From Isoetes taiwanensis (taxonomy: Eukaryota; Streptophyta; Lycopodiopsida; Isoetales; Isoetaceae): a stretch of DNA of 64,000 nt. The DNA lies in contig JAJEKV010000073.1 of assembly GCA_021234155.1 (NCBI GenBank), forward strand, positions 2,270,001-2,334,000, in the 5' to 3' direction. Shown here piece by piece: positions 1 to 9,169 of the stretch. Position 1 is the stretch's first letter. Each line of letters starts with the position of its first letter. The notes below the pieces were generated by a model that saw only the letters and a list, made by a program, of their open reading frames with translations, had not been told where the DNA came from and did not search any database. A program made the translations under genes and the position numbers.

Positions 1-4
1 GGCT

Positions 5-1146
5 GTGGAATGGAACACAGCTTGGACGAATCGAAAGCTTAGAGTAGAAACCCATCAATCCCCTCACCTAGTTAAGAAAGTGTTGGCACAGACTATTAGA
101 GCCAAGCGTCCTGGTGAGACTGATAAAGAGTGGGAAGCAAGAAAAAGGGCAGATGCCAAGACTATATGGTTTGCAATGGTGGATTCCTCTCAAATAATGA
201 ACAGGACCAGAATTGGTTCAGGAACATATGGAACGGTGTTCAAATGCAATATCTTGGGTTCTAGTTTTCTTAAAGACGAACCCTATTGTGTTAAATTTCA
301 GAATGAGGATGTGCAGTTAGGTACGGCCAAACCTGATGTGATAGTAAAGGCCATGATGAAAAACATGAGGGAATCACAAATGCAGGTTAGACATGGCTCT
401 ATCATCTTTGCATTGGTCGCATTAACCGGGTTGGAAAGAACGGGGTTGATATTTCCCTCTTTGGAATGGGGGTTCTTGTGCATCTCTTTTTGTGCATCAT
501 GGAGATAATGAGTTTGCGGGCATGCATTTAAGAGATTAGGGTGTAAGCCCTCTCGAGGTTGGCGTCCATAAGCTTGAGCAACTAAGAAAGCGGGGAGTTA
601 TATGTTGCTCAAAGAGTGGGTGATCTAACTATGTCGTTTTTAAACGGCTTGCTTAAGCTTCATAAAGAGCACCATCTACACATGGACTTATACCCGGGCA
701 ATGTCTTGCTTCATTTTGAATTTGGGAAAGAGAGAGGATGCACGGACCCCCAGGCTGTTTATATTGGTATATGTGACTGGGGAGAAGAACGCCTAATAGG
801 CGAGCCAGTGGAAGTGAAGCGGTGGGCATACAAAGGCATGGATGCTGCTGCCAAAAAGGCCATTGAGAATGAAAGGCTTGCCTATCCATACATGCATGAT
901 GATTTGTATTGGGGTCCAAAAAGAGATGGAACTAAGACGGTGCCTGCAAGGGTAGACTTCGATCTCTTAGGGGCAGCCTACTTTATCTATTACCTTGCTG
1001 ATTTTGCATGCAAGCACTCTTTCTTGGAGAGTATGGGTACCAATGAACAAAGCCAGAGGTTTCGAAACATGTGCGATTATTTGAAGCAGCGTGGCCGAAT
1101 CCCCAATGAGATAAGGCACGCAAGTTTGATCCGAACCGACTCTTGA
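5..1146 (+). pseudogene. Protein-kinase-like gene, frame-broken
   Basis: The two readable segments (5-508 and 616-1146) together form a kinase fold. Seen: a glycine-rich loop RIGSGTYGTVFKC at about 209-247, a candidate lysine in CVKF at about 286-297, a catalytic loop HMDLYPGNVLL starting at 679 (HxD...N in place of HRDLKPEN), a DWG replacing DFG at about 775-783, and a helix-F-like RVDFDLLG near 951. The region between 470 and 615, where the hinge should be, reads only through frame changes. The gene may begin left of the window. HMD and DWG resemble divergent or atypical kinases, so activity cannot be assumed even for an intact ancestor. The segment ending at 1146 also reads on in another frame (FDPNRLLNTMR), suggesting one more frameshift. 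It may have been one gene with the coiled-coil/RING segment that follows. Confidence 0.7.
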
Positions 1147-1417
1147 ACACCATGCGAACACGGAATTGCTCTCCAACACATTGCACAAGACCCCAAACGG
1201 AATCGATTGGATTCCTCAAGTTGGGTTAGGGGGTGACGATCTTGACCAAAATTTGGACCAAGTCACGCTTAGCGTGCCATTTATGAGCTCTCTTGTATGC
1301 AACCAAAAAAAATAATCATTGAACAATTGCTTTAAATACATTCAATAAAACATCTTTGGCATTCTTATGTATTTATTTTTGTTGCACTTGTTTTTTTTTT
1401 ATAATTTATAAGTCATA

Positions 1418-2954
1418 TTGAGTTGTTTTTTATTTCGCGCAGTTAATGTAAAGCCTATCCGCAAGAAAACGAACTCACAACTACCTAGTGCCAAACACTT
1501 AAGAATGTCTCAACGACCCAGTTCGTCTCATCGGCAACCGAGTTCTTCTCATCAGCACATGAGAGAAGGGGCTGATGAAACCGCACATGGAGGAGACTTC
1601 TCTATGCCGGACACTTTGAGAACTCCAGACCCAGATGGATTTGAATTCCCTTCTCTACCTACATTGTCAGAGGTTAGGGCACAACAGATACAGAAAGCAG
1701 AGGAACATGCTAGAATGAATGAAGCGCGTGCAAAAGAGTTGTTAAGGTTGAGGGCAATGGCAGAAGTGGCCAAGAAAGAAGGTGTCACAATTACAGAGGT
1801 GCATGGAGTTGCATGTGACATGGGCCCAGGTTGTTGCCCACATGGAGCAGATTTTGAGGATATCGAGGCCAATTTAGACGCCAAACAGTTTGACGTCGAC
1901 TGGCCAAGCAGGAGAGCAGGTAAGTATAAGGCATACGACTGCAAGATCCATGAAGTCCGAGCTAAAGCTTTGGAGAGGTAGGTGCAAGTGAAAGGAACAA
2001 TGATAAAAAACCACGAATTCAGCAAGACGTTTGCCAAGCAAGTGTACTATGAGATTGTGAGAGGGGAGCCCGTAAATTATGCCAGTAGAAAGTGGAAACA
2101 AGGAAGCGGCAGTGGTAGCAGCAAGAGAGTGAAGCTCGCGGACGATTCTGAAAGCGCTCTTGGTGATGAGCCCGTGACTATAACCTATCTGCTTCAAGAT
2201 GCCATAAAACTTTTAGATGTGGCGGGGGGTTGCAAAGGAAGAAAGCGATGGATGATGAGGTAGAACGAAGGCTCGGTTAGAGAATGAAAGAAGTGAAACC
2301 TCACTGCCGAGAGGAAAACTTGCGCTTAAAAGATCGTGCAAATGCTCATGACAAGATGGCTGCAGAATTATTAGACACGAAGAATCAACTTGCAGCTTTG
2401 GGTAGGGAAAATGCGGTGTTGAGAGTAGACAATGAGCACATGCGCACAATATCAAGAGTCTTAGATTCTGATCCCCTTAGAGTCTCCAAGGAGGTGGTAT
2501 TGCATACCTCCCTCCACGAATACCTATATGAAAGTCGGTGGGACGATGTAAAGAACGGGGACTTTAGATATTGTCAAGTGTGTGCGGACAATCTAACCCA
2601 AGTTGGTTGGTATGCCTTAGGGTGTGGACATAAATGCATTTGAGGTGCTTGTTGGATTGGATGATGGGCGTAGGTTACGTCCGGCCGGATGATGGATATA
2701 TTATACCAGAGCGCCAGTATGCAATGCTCAACCTGCAATCACGCATGCCTCCCTTGCCACCTCTGGTTGCTCGCAGGAGGGATGGAATGGCTCATGCGTT
2801 CCAATCCCAACGTGAAATGGACCTTTGGAGGGGGGTAGAAGAACCGCGTGAAGGTGAAGAGGTACCAGACATTAATTAGTACCTGCCGCCCGCTCCTGGG
2901 CCAGCAGGTGACGAAGGTGTGAACTTGGATGCAGACGAGTACTTAAACCCATGA
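1418..2954 (+). pseudogene. Coiled-coil plus RING-finger-like gene, broken
   Basis: Four consecutive segments (1418-1981, 1982-2263, 2284-2643, 2634-2879) continue each other once stops and frameshifts are ignored. In order: a Ser/His/Gln-rich start, a charged helical stretch (residues RAQQIQKAEEHARMNEARAK), a basic Gly/Ser patch with KRVK, a leucine-zipper-like coiled coil (AAELLDTKNQLAALGRENAV), then a partial RING: YCQVC, LGCGHKC, HLRCLLDW. The RING is split by a one-base shift at about 2637-2643. TAG stops lie at 1979-1981 and near 2278, and a G-run near 2222-2227 marks another frameshift. A TAG at about 2877 is followed in frame by an acidic/Pro tail ending near 2954. A pyrimidine-rich stretch ending CAG at 1441 looks like a splice acceptor, so this could be the downstream part of the kinase-like gene. 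The second metal-binding cysteine pair of a RING is not visible. Confidence 0.6.
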
Positions 2955-3119
2955 GCTATCTACATTTATTTTTTGATATTTTTCCCTAAGATCTCAGATG
3001 CACATGAATGAACCAACGTTCGTTGACGAGGATTTCTTTGTCTTAATAAAATTTTGGGGGTTGGGTTGCCGCATTGAGTTGTTTGTATTATAGTTAAGTA
3101 AAGTAAGTATGTGAGTGAG

Positions 3120-4430
3120 TCAAAACACCTATTTGACATTTGGACCTCATGTCAGGCTTAGTCGCTTTTGTTTGTCCTGTTTGACTTAGTCTCTTTCGTT
3201 TTCTGTCTGATGTATCTAATTTGCCCCCTAGGATGACATCGCTCACTCTAGGTGGCGAATTAGATACGTCAAGCAGGAAACTCGAAAAGAGAGTAAGCCT
3301 GAATTAGATCGCGTTATATTACACAAAGACGCCCAAAATACACCTTTCCAAACGCGCGACCCTCTTGAATGGTTGTCAGGTCACCAGGCTTTATATTCTC
3401 CATGGCAAACAATATAGACTTCTCGAAATTCTTGTTACCTCCTTTAGAAGGAGCGAGCTTTGCCCTGACTCTCTTTTGCGTGTCTCTGTGTCAATGTATC
3501 TTAGATACTTTGCTAGGTTATATTACACAAAGACGCGCAAAATGGGGGTCGGAGCAGAAATCGTTCGTTCTAGAGGAGGTTACAAGGTTTTTGAGTACTC
3601 TATTTTTATTGTGGCCACGGAGGATATAAGGCCTAGTGGTTGCTTGCGATTCTGTGGGTTCATTAGATGTTAGTGATTGATGAGTTCAAGCTTCGAGACT
3701 TCCCCGTTTTTCTTTCCCCCGCCTCTTTGGGCAATGTAGCTTAGTTTACATGCTAAGTTCCATTGTCCATAAGAGGCGGGTGAAAGCAAAGACTGGGACG
3801 TCTCGATGCTTGGACCCAGGTCTTCGGGGGTAAGTCCGACATAAAACAAGATAACAATATGTGGGTTAATTGGATGTTAGTGATTGATGAGTTCAAGCAT
3901 CGAGACTTCCCAATCTTTCTTTCCCCTCCTCTTTGGGCAATGTAGCTTAGTTTACATGCTAAGTTCCATTGTTCAAAGAGGGGTGAAAGTAAGGTTTGGG
4001 CGATGCTTGTACTCAGGTCTCTTTCATCCTGGCTTAGTCTCTTCCATCCTAGAAAAGAGAGTAAACACCTTGGAGCGTGACCCTCTTGAATGGTTGTCAA
4101 CTCACCAGGCTTGATATTGTCCGCTGCAAACAATATAGACTTCTCAAAATTCTTGTTACCTCCTCTAGAAAGAGCGAGCTTTGCTCTGACTCTCTTGTGT
4201 AGTCTCTCTGTGTCAATGTAGCTTAGTCACTTTGCTAGGTTATATTACACAAAGAGGCTCACAATGGGGGTCGGAGCAAAAATCGTTCGTTCTAGAGGTT
4301 GAAGTAACAAGGTTTTTGAGTACTCTATTTTTATTGTGGCAGCGGATGATATCAGCCTAGTGGTTGCTTGCGATTCTGTGGGTTCATTTGAGATTAGTGA
4401 TTGACGAGTTCAAGCAACGAGGATGTAGAG
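3120..4430. repeat. Tandemly duplicated block of fold-back (hairpin) sequences
   Basis: About 310 bp at 3354-3665 recurs at 4078-4390, and a fold-back unit at 3664-3815 recurs at 3870-4012, so the block is an approximately 720-bp tandem duplication. It contains at least five long inverted repeats: 3185-3297, 3478-3538, 3684-3815, 3891-4012 and 4204-4256. Several share the arm sequence ending in CTTAGTCTCTTT or its complement. No convincing protein is encoded. It lies between the RING-like pseudogene and the 3' end of the hAT gene. Confidence 0.8.
3684..3815. repeat. Long fold-back hairpin, copy 1
   Basis: Left arm begins GTTCAAGCTTCGAGACTTCC and right arm ends GTCTCGATGCTTGGAC. The arms pair over about 60 nt with few mismatches. 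The inner stem is GCCTCTT...AAGAGGC, then GCTTAG/CTAAG around a short TTTACATG loop. A second copy with a shortened right arm lies at 3891-4012. Confidence 0.8.
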
Positions 4431-4912
4431 GATGTAGATCATGTACCTTGTGAAATCTCGTGTCCGTCAAAGTCGTATCGACTGATCCGTGGCCGTTTGA
4501 CCCCTTGGCATGCGTAGATTACTTCTCATCAGCAAGATTCTGTGGCATGCGAAGAGGCAAGCGTCAACGGAAGTCAATCCGGCTTTGGCGGGTGCGAGGT
4601 TTCTCTAGGCACTTAGGTTGACTGATGTTACACATGAATGAAACATGGACCGAAGTTACGTGAACCATGATGGTACATGAAAGAAACATCGTACATGAAA
4701 GAAACATAAAACAAGGTGACGAAATATATAGAAGACAAATACTTGTAACAAAAAACTTTACTTGTTATTCATAGTGCCAAAATGGTTACAATAGTTTGAA
4801 CATCCTCATAAACGGTTACAATAGATAGACTGAGGGTACTCATCACATCATCTTTCTAGACATCACCGTCTTCATCAGTTTCATCATCTGGGCTTCCGTC
4901 CTCTTCTGCATG
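4431..4912. other. Non-coding stretch beside the hAT 3' end
   Basis: No coding sequence is recognisable. It holds short direct repeats of ACATGAAAGAAACAT (4673-4710) and two GGTTACAATAG motifs (4783 and 4815). It is probably 3' flank of the minus-strand hAT gene. Confidence 0.4.
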
Positions 4913-7455
4913 CTAGCCTAGGTTCAACCTCCTTTGGCCCTTTCCCTTACTGCAACGTCCTCGAGACGTGTTTCTTCTGACACGTTGCCTATTTGTCTGG
5001 GTCATTGGCATTGGAGAGTCCGCTGGCTCACGTACTATTAAGTCCTCAAGCAGATCTCTTGTATTATTTAGACCTGGCCTTTCTGTATCAGACTCTTCTT
5101 CTGTATCTTCGCTGTCGTTTGAGTCATCCGAGAACATGTTCTTGTCTAAATCATCTTCGGCATCGACAAAATGGGTACGTTGAATGTCCTCATCAACATG
5201 GTTAGCGGCATTTCACGACAAGCGGCTCGTCCTCTTGTCTTGAAGTTGTCCTCTTCCACTTCACTCTGCATCCATAAAAGGAAAGCGTAGCTTATCAACT
5301 ACGGCTGCTTCATTTGCAATTCAAGAGCCGCCAATTTGAGAAGTTATATACAAGTTTGTCGACCTTCTTATGCAAGAGGCGATTTCGTGTCACACTATAT
5401 ATGTACTTATAAGCACTCAGTTCCTCTCACTTGCACTATTGGAGGATACCAAGGAGAGGATAGTCATTGCAAGGGCAGAACGTATCGGTAACTTTGTCCA
5501 TGGGCTTGCCACCATGCATAAGATTCCATATTTGGTTCCTTCTTGTGACTCTCCAGTGCATCGTGAAGCTCTTCATCTGCCTACCTTCCACTCAAGTTCT
5601 GGTATTCAGTTAACTCGGCAATGAAAATTTTGTAGTTCGAGCTGTTGGGGTAAAACATTTTTGCAACCTTCTTCAATGAACCCATCACTTCTTTATCTGT
5701 ATGCTGGTCCATATCGTGGTTGTGTGGGTCTAAAGCATGTGCGGCGCCATGAAGATCATTGTAGGACTTCTTCCATCGTTCATTAAAGTCTCTAAGCAGT
5801 GCTGCGCGCTTAGCATTGTCAAAGGGTGCATTGGGGCCATCACGCTGTAGAAAGGATTGAATGGAGTGCCAGCACCTCCAGACCTTTCCAGTGCTTGCTT
5901 TCGAAGAATCAAGGGTTTTGATGGCATGACAAACAGGTTGCATGCACTTGACAACATTCTTTACACCTCTCCAAAATGTCTCCCGCCCAAGCATTTCTCG
6001 AAGGGTGGCAGCTTGCTGCCGGTGTTTTGAAGCATTTTTTCCCTTCTGCCTCCTCTCCCATTCAAAGAACTTTGTATGGTTGAAGGTCGAGATAATCGAG
6101 TCGCGACACCTAAACACTCTTTCAAGACAAATGTAATTGGAACCAAACCGAGTCTGGCCAGGATTCATGAGTGCTAGGGCCTTCTGACGCAATGACTTGT
6201 ATATGGCGTAAATTGCCGGCTTCTTTGTGATGAATTTCACGAGACGACGGGCCTTTTGAATGGGATCTTTGAACCAAGTGTGCTGTGAAAACCAGTCCTT
6301 CAGCAATAAATTCAGGCAATGGCATTGGCGGTACCGGTCGTGTGCAATCACGGAAATTCAGACTCCAACAATTCACCCGCTAATTTACAATTAGACGCTA
6401 GCGTTGTCCATTACGACCGAAATATTCTTTTCGCCCAAAACTCTCTATATCACGACCTTTGTTTTTGAAAAATCCAATCTCCTCGCGTGACTTGTTCGAG
6501 TTTTGGTTTCTCACGGTTTTCAAGAATACTTCGCCCCCCTGGATACACGATCATGAAATTTATAAGATGGTCCTTGTTTACATTGCTCCAACCATCAGTC
6601 ACTAGTGAGGCTGGCCTGGCTTCAGTAACACGACTTAACTTCATTTCCACCCTCTCGACCATTTTCCCGTTTATTTCATCCACCATTTTGTTATTGGCAT
6701 GTTTGTATGAAGGCAATCTAAAAGCCGGCCCTGCTTTGGCAACTTCCTGGAAGGCTTCTTTCATTGCTTTGTGCTCCAAAATATGTGGAGACAACCCGGC
6801 ATATAAAAATGCCTCTACAACCTTCAATTGCATCTTCTTGGTTGCTGTTCGATGTTAAGCTAATTGGTCAACCCTCACGTTGCTTAGTCTGTCTTTCCAC
6901 TATCTCAATTGTCTACGCCATTCTTTTTTTTTGCCCATACTTAACCCTCCTATCGACCCTAGTCCACCCTCCGGGTTGGTACATTGGTATTGCAGAGGGG
7001 TGGTGTAATTGATCTCTTCTTCTTGGCATGGTGAAGGTCCTTGGCTATCCCTTGGGCGTGTTCTTCTGCTTTGCTATTCTTTTTCGACCCAACACTTCAA
7101 GTGCATCTTGTCGTATGTCAGCAGATGCCGTACATGTTTGCACCCCAATTTTAGGATCTCGTAAAAGATGAGCTCGTATTCTTGTCGCGGATCCATTTAT
7201 TGACATGTACCCACAAAATACGCATTGCCACTCATTCTGACCAAATTCCTTCACAAATCCCCACTCAGGACCTCTCTTTCGACCGCCAGTATTTCGACAT
7301 ATAATTCTTCCACGTGATGTTCCAACCCCCGTGGCCCTGCCATGACCGCGCGATGGCCGCGCACCCCTAGACGATGATGCATGACCGCCGCCGGCGCCGG
7401 ATGTAGATGCATGGCTGCCAGCGGCGCCTGATGTAGATGCATGACCAGCTGCCAT
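4913..7455 (-). mobile_element. Degenerate hAT-family transposase gene (BED finger, DUF659, dimerisation domain)
   Basis: Read on the minus strand, the pieces appear in canonical hAT order. 7455-7045 has a low-complexity Ala/Ser/Gly/His start and a BED-type zinc finger (WQCVFCGYMS...RIRAHLL). 6833-6450 has the DUF659 core SLVTDGWSNVNKDHLINFMI. Near 6440-6400 is VVMDNAS. 6351-5581 has HCLNLLLKDW and TRFGSNYICLERVFRCRDSI. At about 5480-5300 is a hATC dimerisation remnant: AWWQAHG, then SSNSASERN followed by TGA where tryptophan is expected. 5137-4913 is an acidic tail (SDDSNDSEDTEEESD). Stops and frameshifts separate the segments, so it is inactive. Terminal inverted repeats and the 8-bp target duplication were not found by eye. 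Cut-and-paste transposition is the family role. Confidence 0.88.
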
Positions 7456-7896
7456 CCCTGCTGCTATCTAAACTGGTATGCTAAAGGGTAAAGACTCCTT
7501 AATCGTCCGAACTAAAGGCCGACGTCTATATATGCGAAGGAGCAAGCTCACTACGCATATGTTACATCGACGTCCCGTTCGAACGTAAGGAGTGAAGGAC
7601 AGGAACCTATAGGTCTCTAAGGAACAGGGTAGGAACCCAAGGTCGGAAAACTCTGTGAAGGAGGAATCTCATTTCACAATTCTGGCGTCAGGCCCCGGAC
7701 ACAAAAACCCACACCTCAAAGGCTGACCGTTTCCCAAGGAGTATGTGGACTCGACCTGGTAGTCAACGTTCGAGGCGAATTCTAGAGCTAAACACATTTT
7801 TCTTATATATAATATTTCACCTGCACAAAATAGACCAAACAGCGGCGCAAAAAGTTTTTTTCCCTTAGCAAAACGCCCCAATATGCTTTGCAAAGT
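7456..7896. other. Spacer between hAT start and palindrome array
   Basis: About 440 bp upstream (minus sense) of the hAT start. I see no domain. It has several short A-rich or CGAACG-type motifs and could hold the 5' end and promoter of the hAT element. Confidence 0.35.
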
Positions 7897-8158
7897 TTCG
7901 CGTAAGCGAAAACAACTGTTTCGCTTACGCGAAGTTTCTTTCGCGTAAGCGAAACAGTTGTTTTCGCTTACGCGAACCAAAAAAAGTTTCGCGTAAGCGA
8001 AAACAACTGTTTCGCTTACGCAAAAATATCTTCGCGTAACCGAAAGAGTTGTTTTCGCTTACGCGAAATTTTTTAAACTTCGCGTAAGCGAAAACAACTG
8101 TTTCGCTTACGCGAAAGAAACTTCGCGTAAGCGAAACAGTTGTTTTCGCTTACGCGAA
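7897..8158. repeat. Array of six 37-nt hairpins forming one 262-bp palindrome
   Basis: Six units lie at 7897-7933, 7940-7976, 7988-8024, 8031-8067, 8079-8115 and 8122-8158. Each is TTCGCGTAAGCGAAA, a 7-nt centre (ACAACTG or CAGTTGT, with one variant), then TTTCGCTTACGCGAA. Orientation alternates. Start-to-start spacing alternates 43, 48, 43, 48, 43. Outer spacers are complementary (GTTTCT at 7934-7939, AGAAAC at 8116-8121), so copies 1/6, 2/5 and 3/4 pair and the whole array is a palindrome centred near 8027. Units 3 and 4 carry small mismatches. Within each arm, TTCGC-GTAA-GCGAA is a further mini-hairpin. Confidence 0.95.
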
Positions 8159-8264
8159 ATTTTTCCGACGCCGGAATTTTTTTTTTGACGTATTTTTGAC
8201 GTATTAAACGTCAAATTTATGCCGTATCAAACGAAACATACGTATTACGTATAAAACGTATACA
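8159..8264. other. ACGT/ACGTC-rich junction segment
   Basis: Between the palindrome array and the truncated LINE. It carries repeated GACGTATT and ACGTATAAAACGT-type motifs and a T-run. LINE protein similarity stops at about 8265-8275, so this is the likely edge of a different sequence block joined to the LINE. Confidence 0.5.
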
Positions 8265-9165
8265 GTATTGAACCTATCCCTGTGATCATCAGCAAACTCG
8301 TTAATATTGTTAGAGAGCTCCTCATTAAATGCTTTAAATTGAGAACAGAAATTCTCATTCTCAAGAAGGGAAGAATTAAATTTGTAAGGAGTGCTTCCCT
8401 CCCTTTGAATCTTGGTAATATGAGAAGTATGTAAGAACTGAGGCTGATGATCTGAGATAGAGGTACCCTCATCATTGGTAACATAGCTATTGTCCCAAAA
8501 TGCTGCAGAGGGGTCGGAGACATAAAATCTATCAAGAGTGCAATAAACTCTAGCTCTGTCTTTCTGCTTATTTGACCAAGTATAGATAGCCGTAGAAGAA
8601 GGGATGTGGATCAAATTATTGTCAGAAATGAGGGTTTCCCAATTTTCCTTTTCAGTTCTGGTCATATTTATTTTATTCCCCAATTTCAAATCCCAAGAAG
8701 GAGTGTTATTGAAGTCTCCAGCAATGATCCAGTTATCAAGACGTTGAGAAGCCAGCCAGCTATTAATTTCAGTCCATATTGGTTCTCTATCTCTAGGAGA
8801 GGTTGGAGCATATACATTTATGATGCCAAAACTAGAATGGGAAACATAGCAAATGATAGCTTGCCATACCCTTGAAGGACTATTATAGAAGGAAGTACGA
8901 CTAATCTCCTTCTTCCAAATGATAGCCAGACCACCACTAGCCCCAGAAGAGTTAATTCAAATTGAGGGGGAAGAAGGATAGATCCAATCCCCTAGGTTGC
9001 TACATTCAAAGGAAGGAAGCTTAAGTTCTTGTAGAAGAATGATATCAGCATTATACAATCTGATTTGAGCAATGACACGTCTCCTCTTCAAAGGGCCTTT
9101 AATTCCTCTAAGATTCCAAGAAAGAATCTTTATATCTGAGGCTCAAAGGGAGGAAGAATAGGAGA
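8265..9165 (-). mobile_element. LINE ORF2, endonuclease part only (3'-truncated)
   Basis: On the minus strand an L1-type apurinic/apyrimidinic endonuclease reads from about 9140: ILSWNLRGIKGPLKRRRV, then LLQELKLPS, a glycine-rich GGLAIIWK, NVYAP, AGDFNNTPSWD, a YTWSNKQKDRARVYCTLDRF segment and SDHQP. These are the expected Asn, Glu, Asp/Asn and Asp-His active-site motifs of the EEP family. An in-frame stop lies near 8957. Similarity ends at about 8265 and no reverse transcriptase follows. That is the opposite of normal LINE 5' truncation and points to later rearrangement. Confidence 0.85.
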
Positions 9166-9169
9166 AGAC

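Noticed and set aside
3721-3780. tRNA-like gene in the fold-back unit (GTAGCTTAGTTTACATGC)
   Set aside because: The sequence resembles a tRNA D-arm only superficially; it folds as a simple hairpin and has no T-arm or acceptor stem.
7669-7980. Minus-strand 103-codon open frame over the palindrome
   Set aside because: It gains its length from the repetitive hairpins; no family resemblance and biased composition.
7897-8158. CRISPR array
   Set aside because: Regular repeats and spacing invite the idea, but spacers are 6 or 11 nt and mutually complementary, units alternate in orientation, and the DNA is a plant chromosome.
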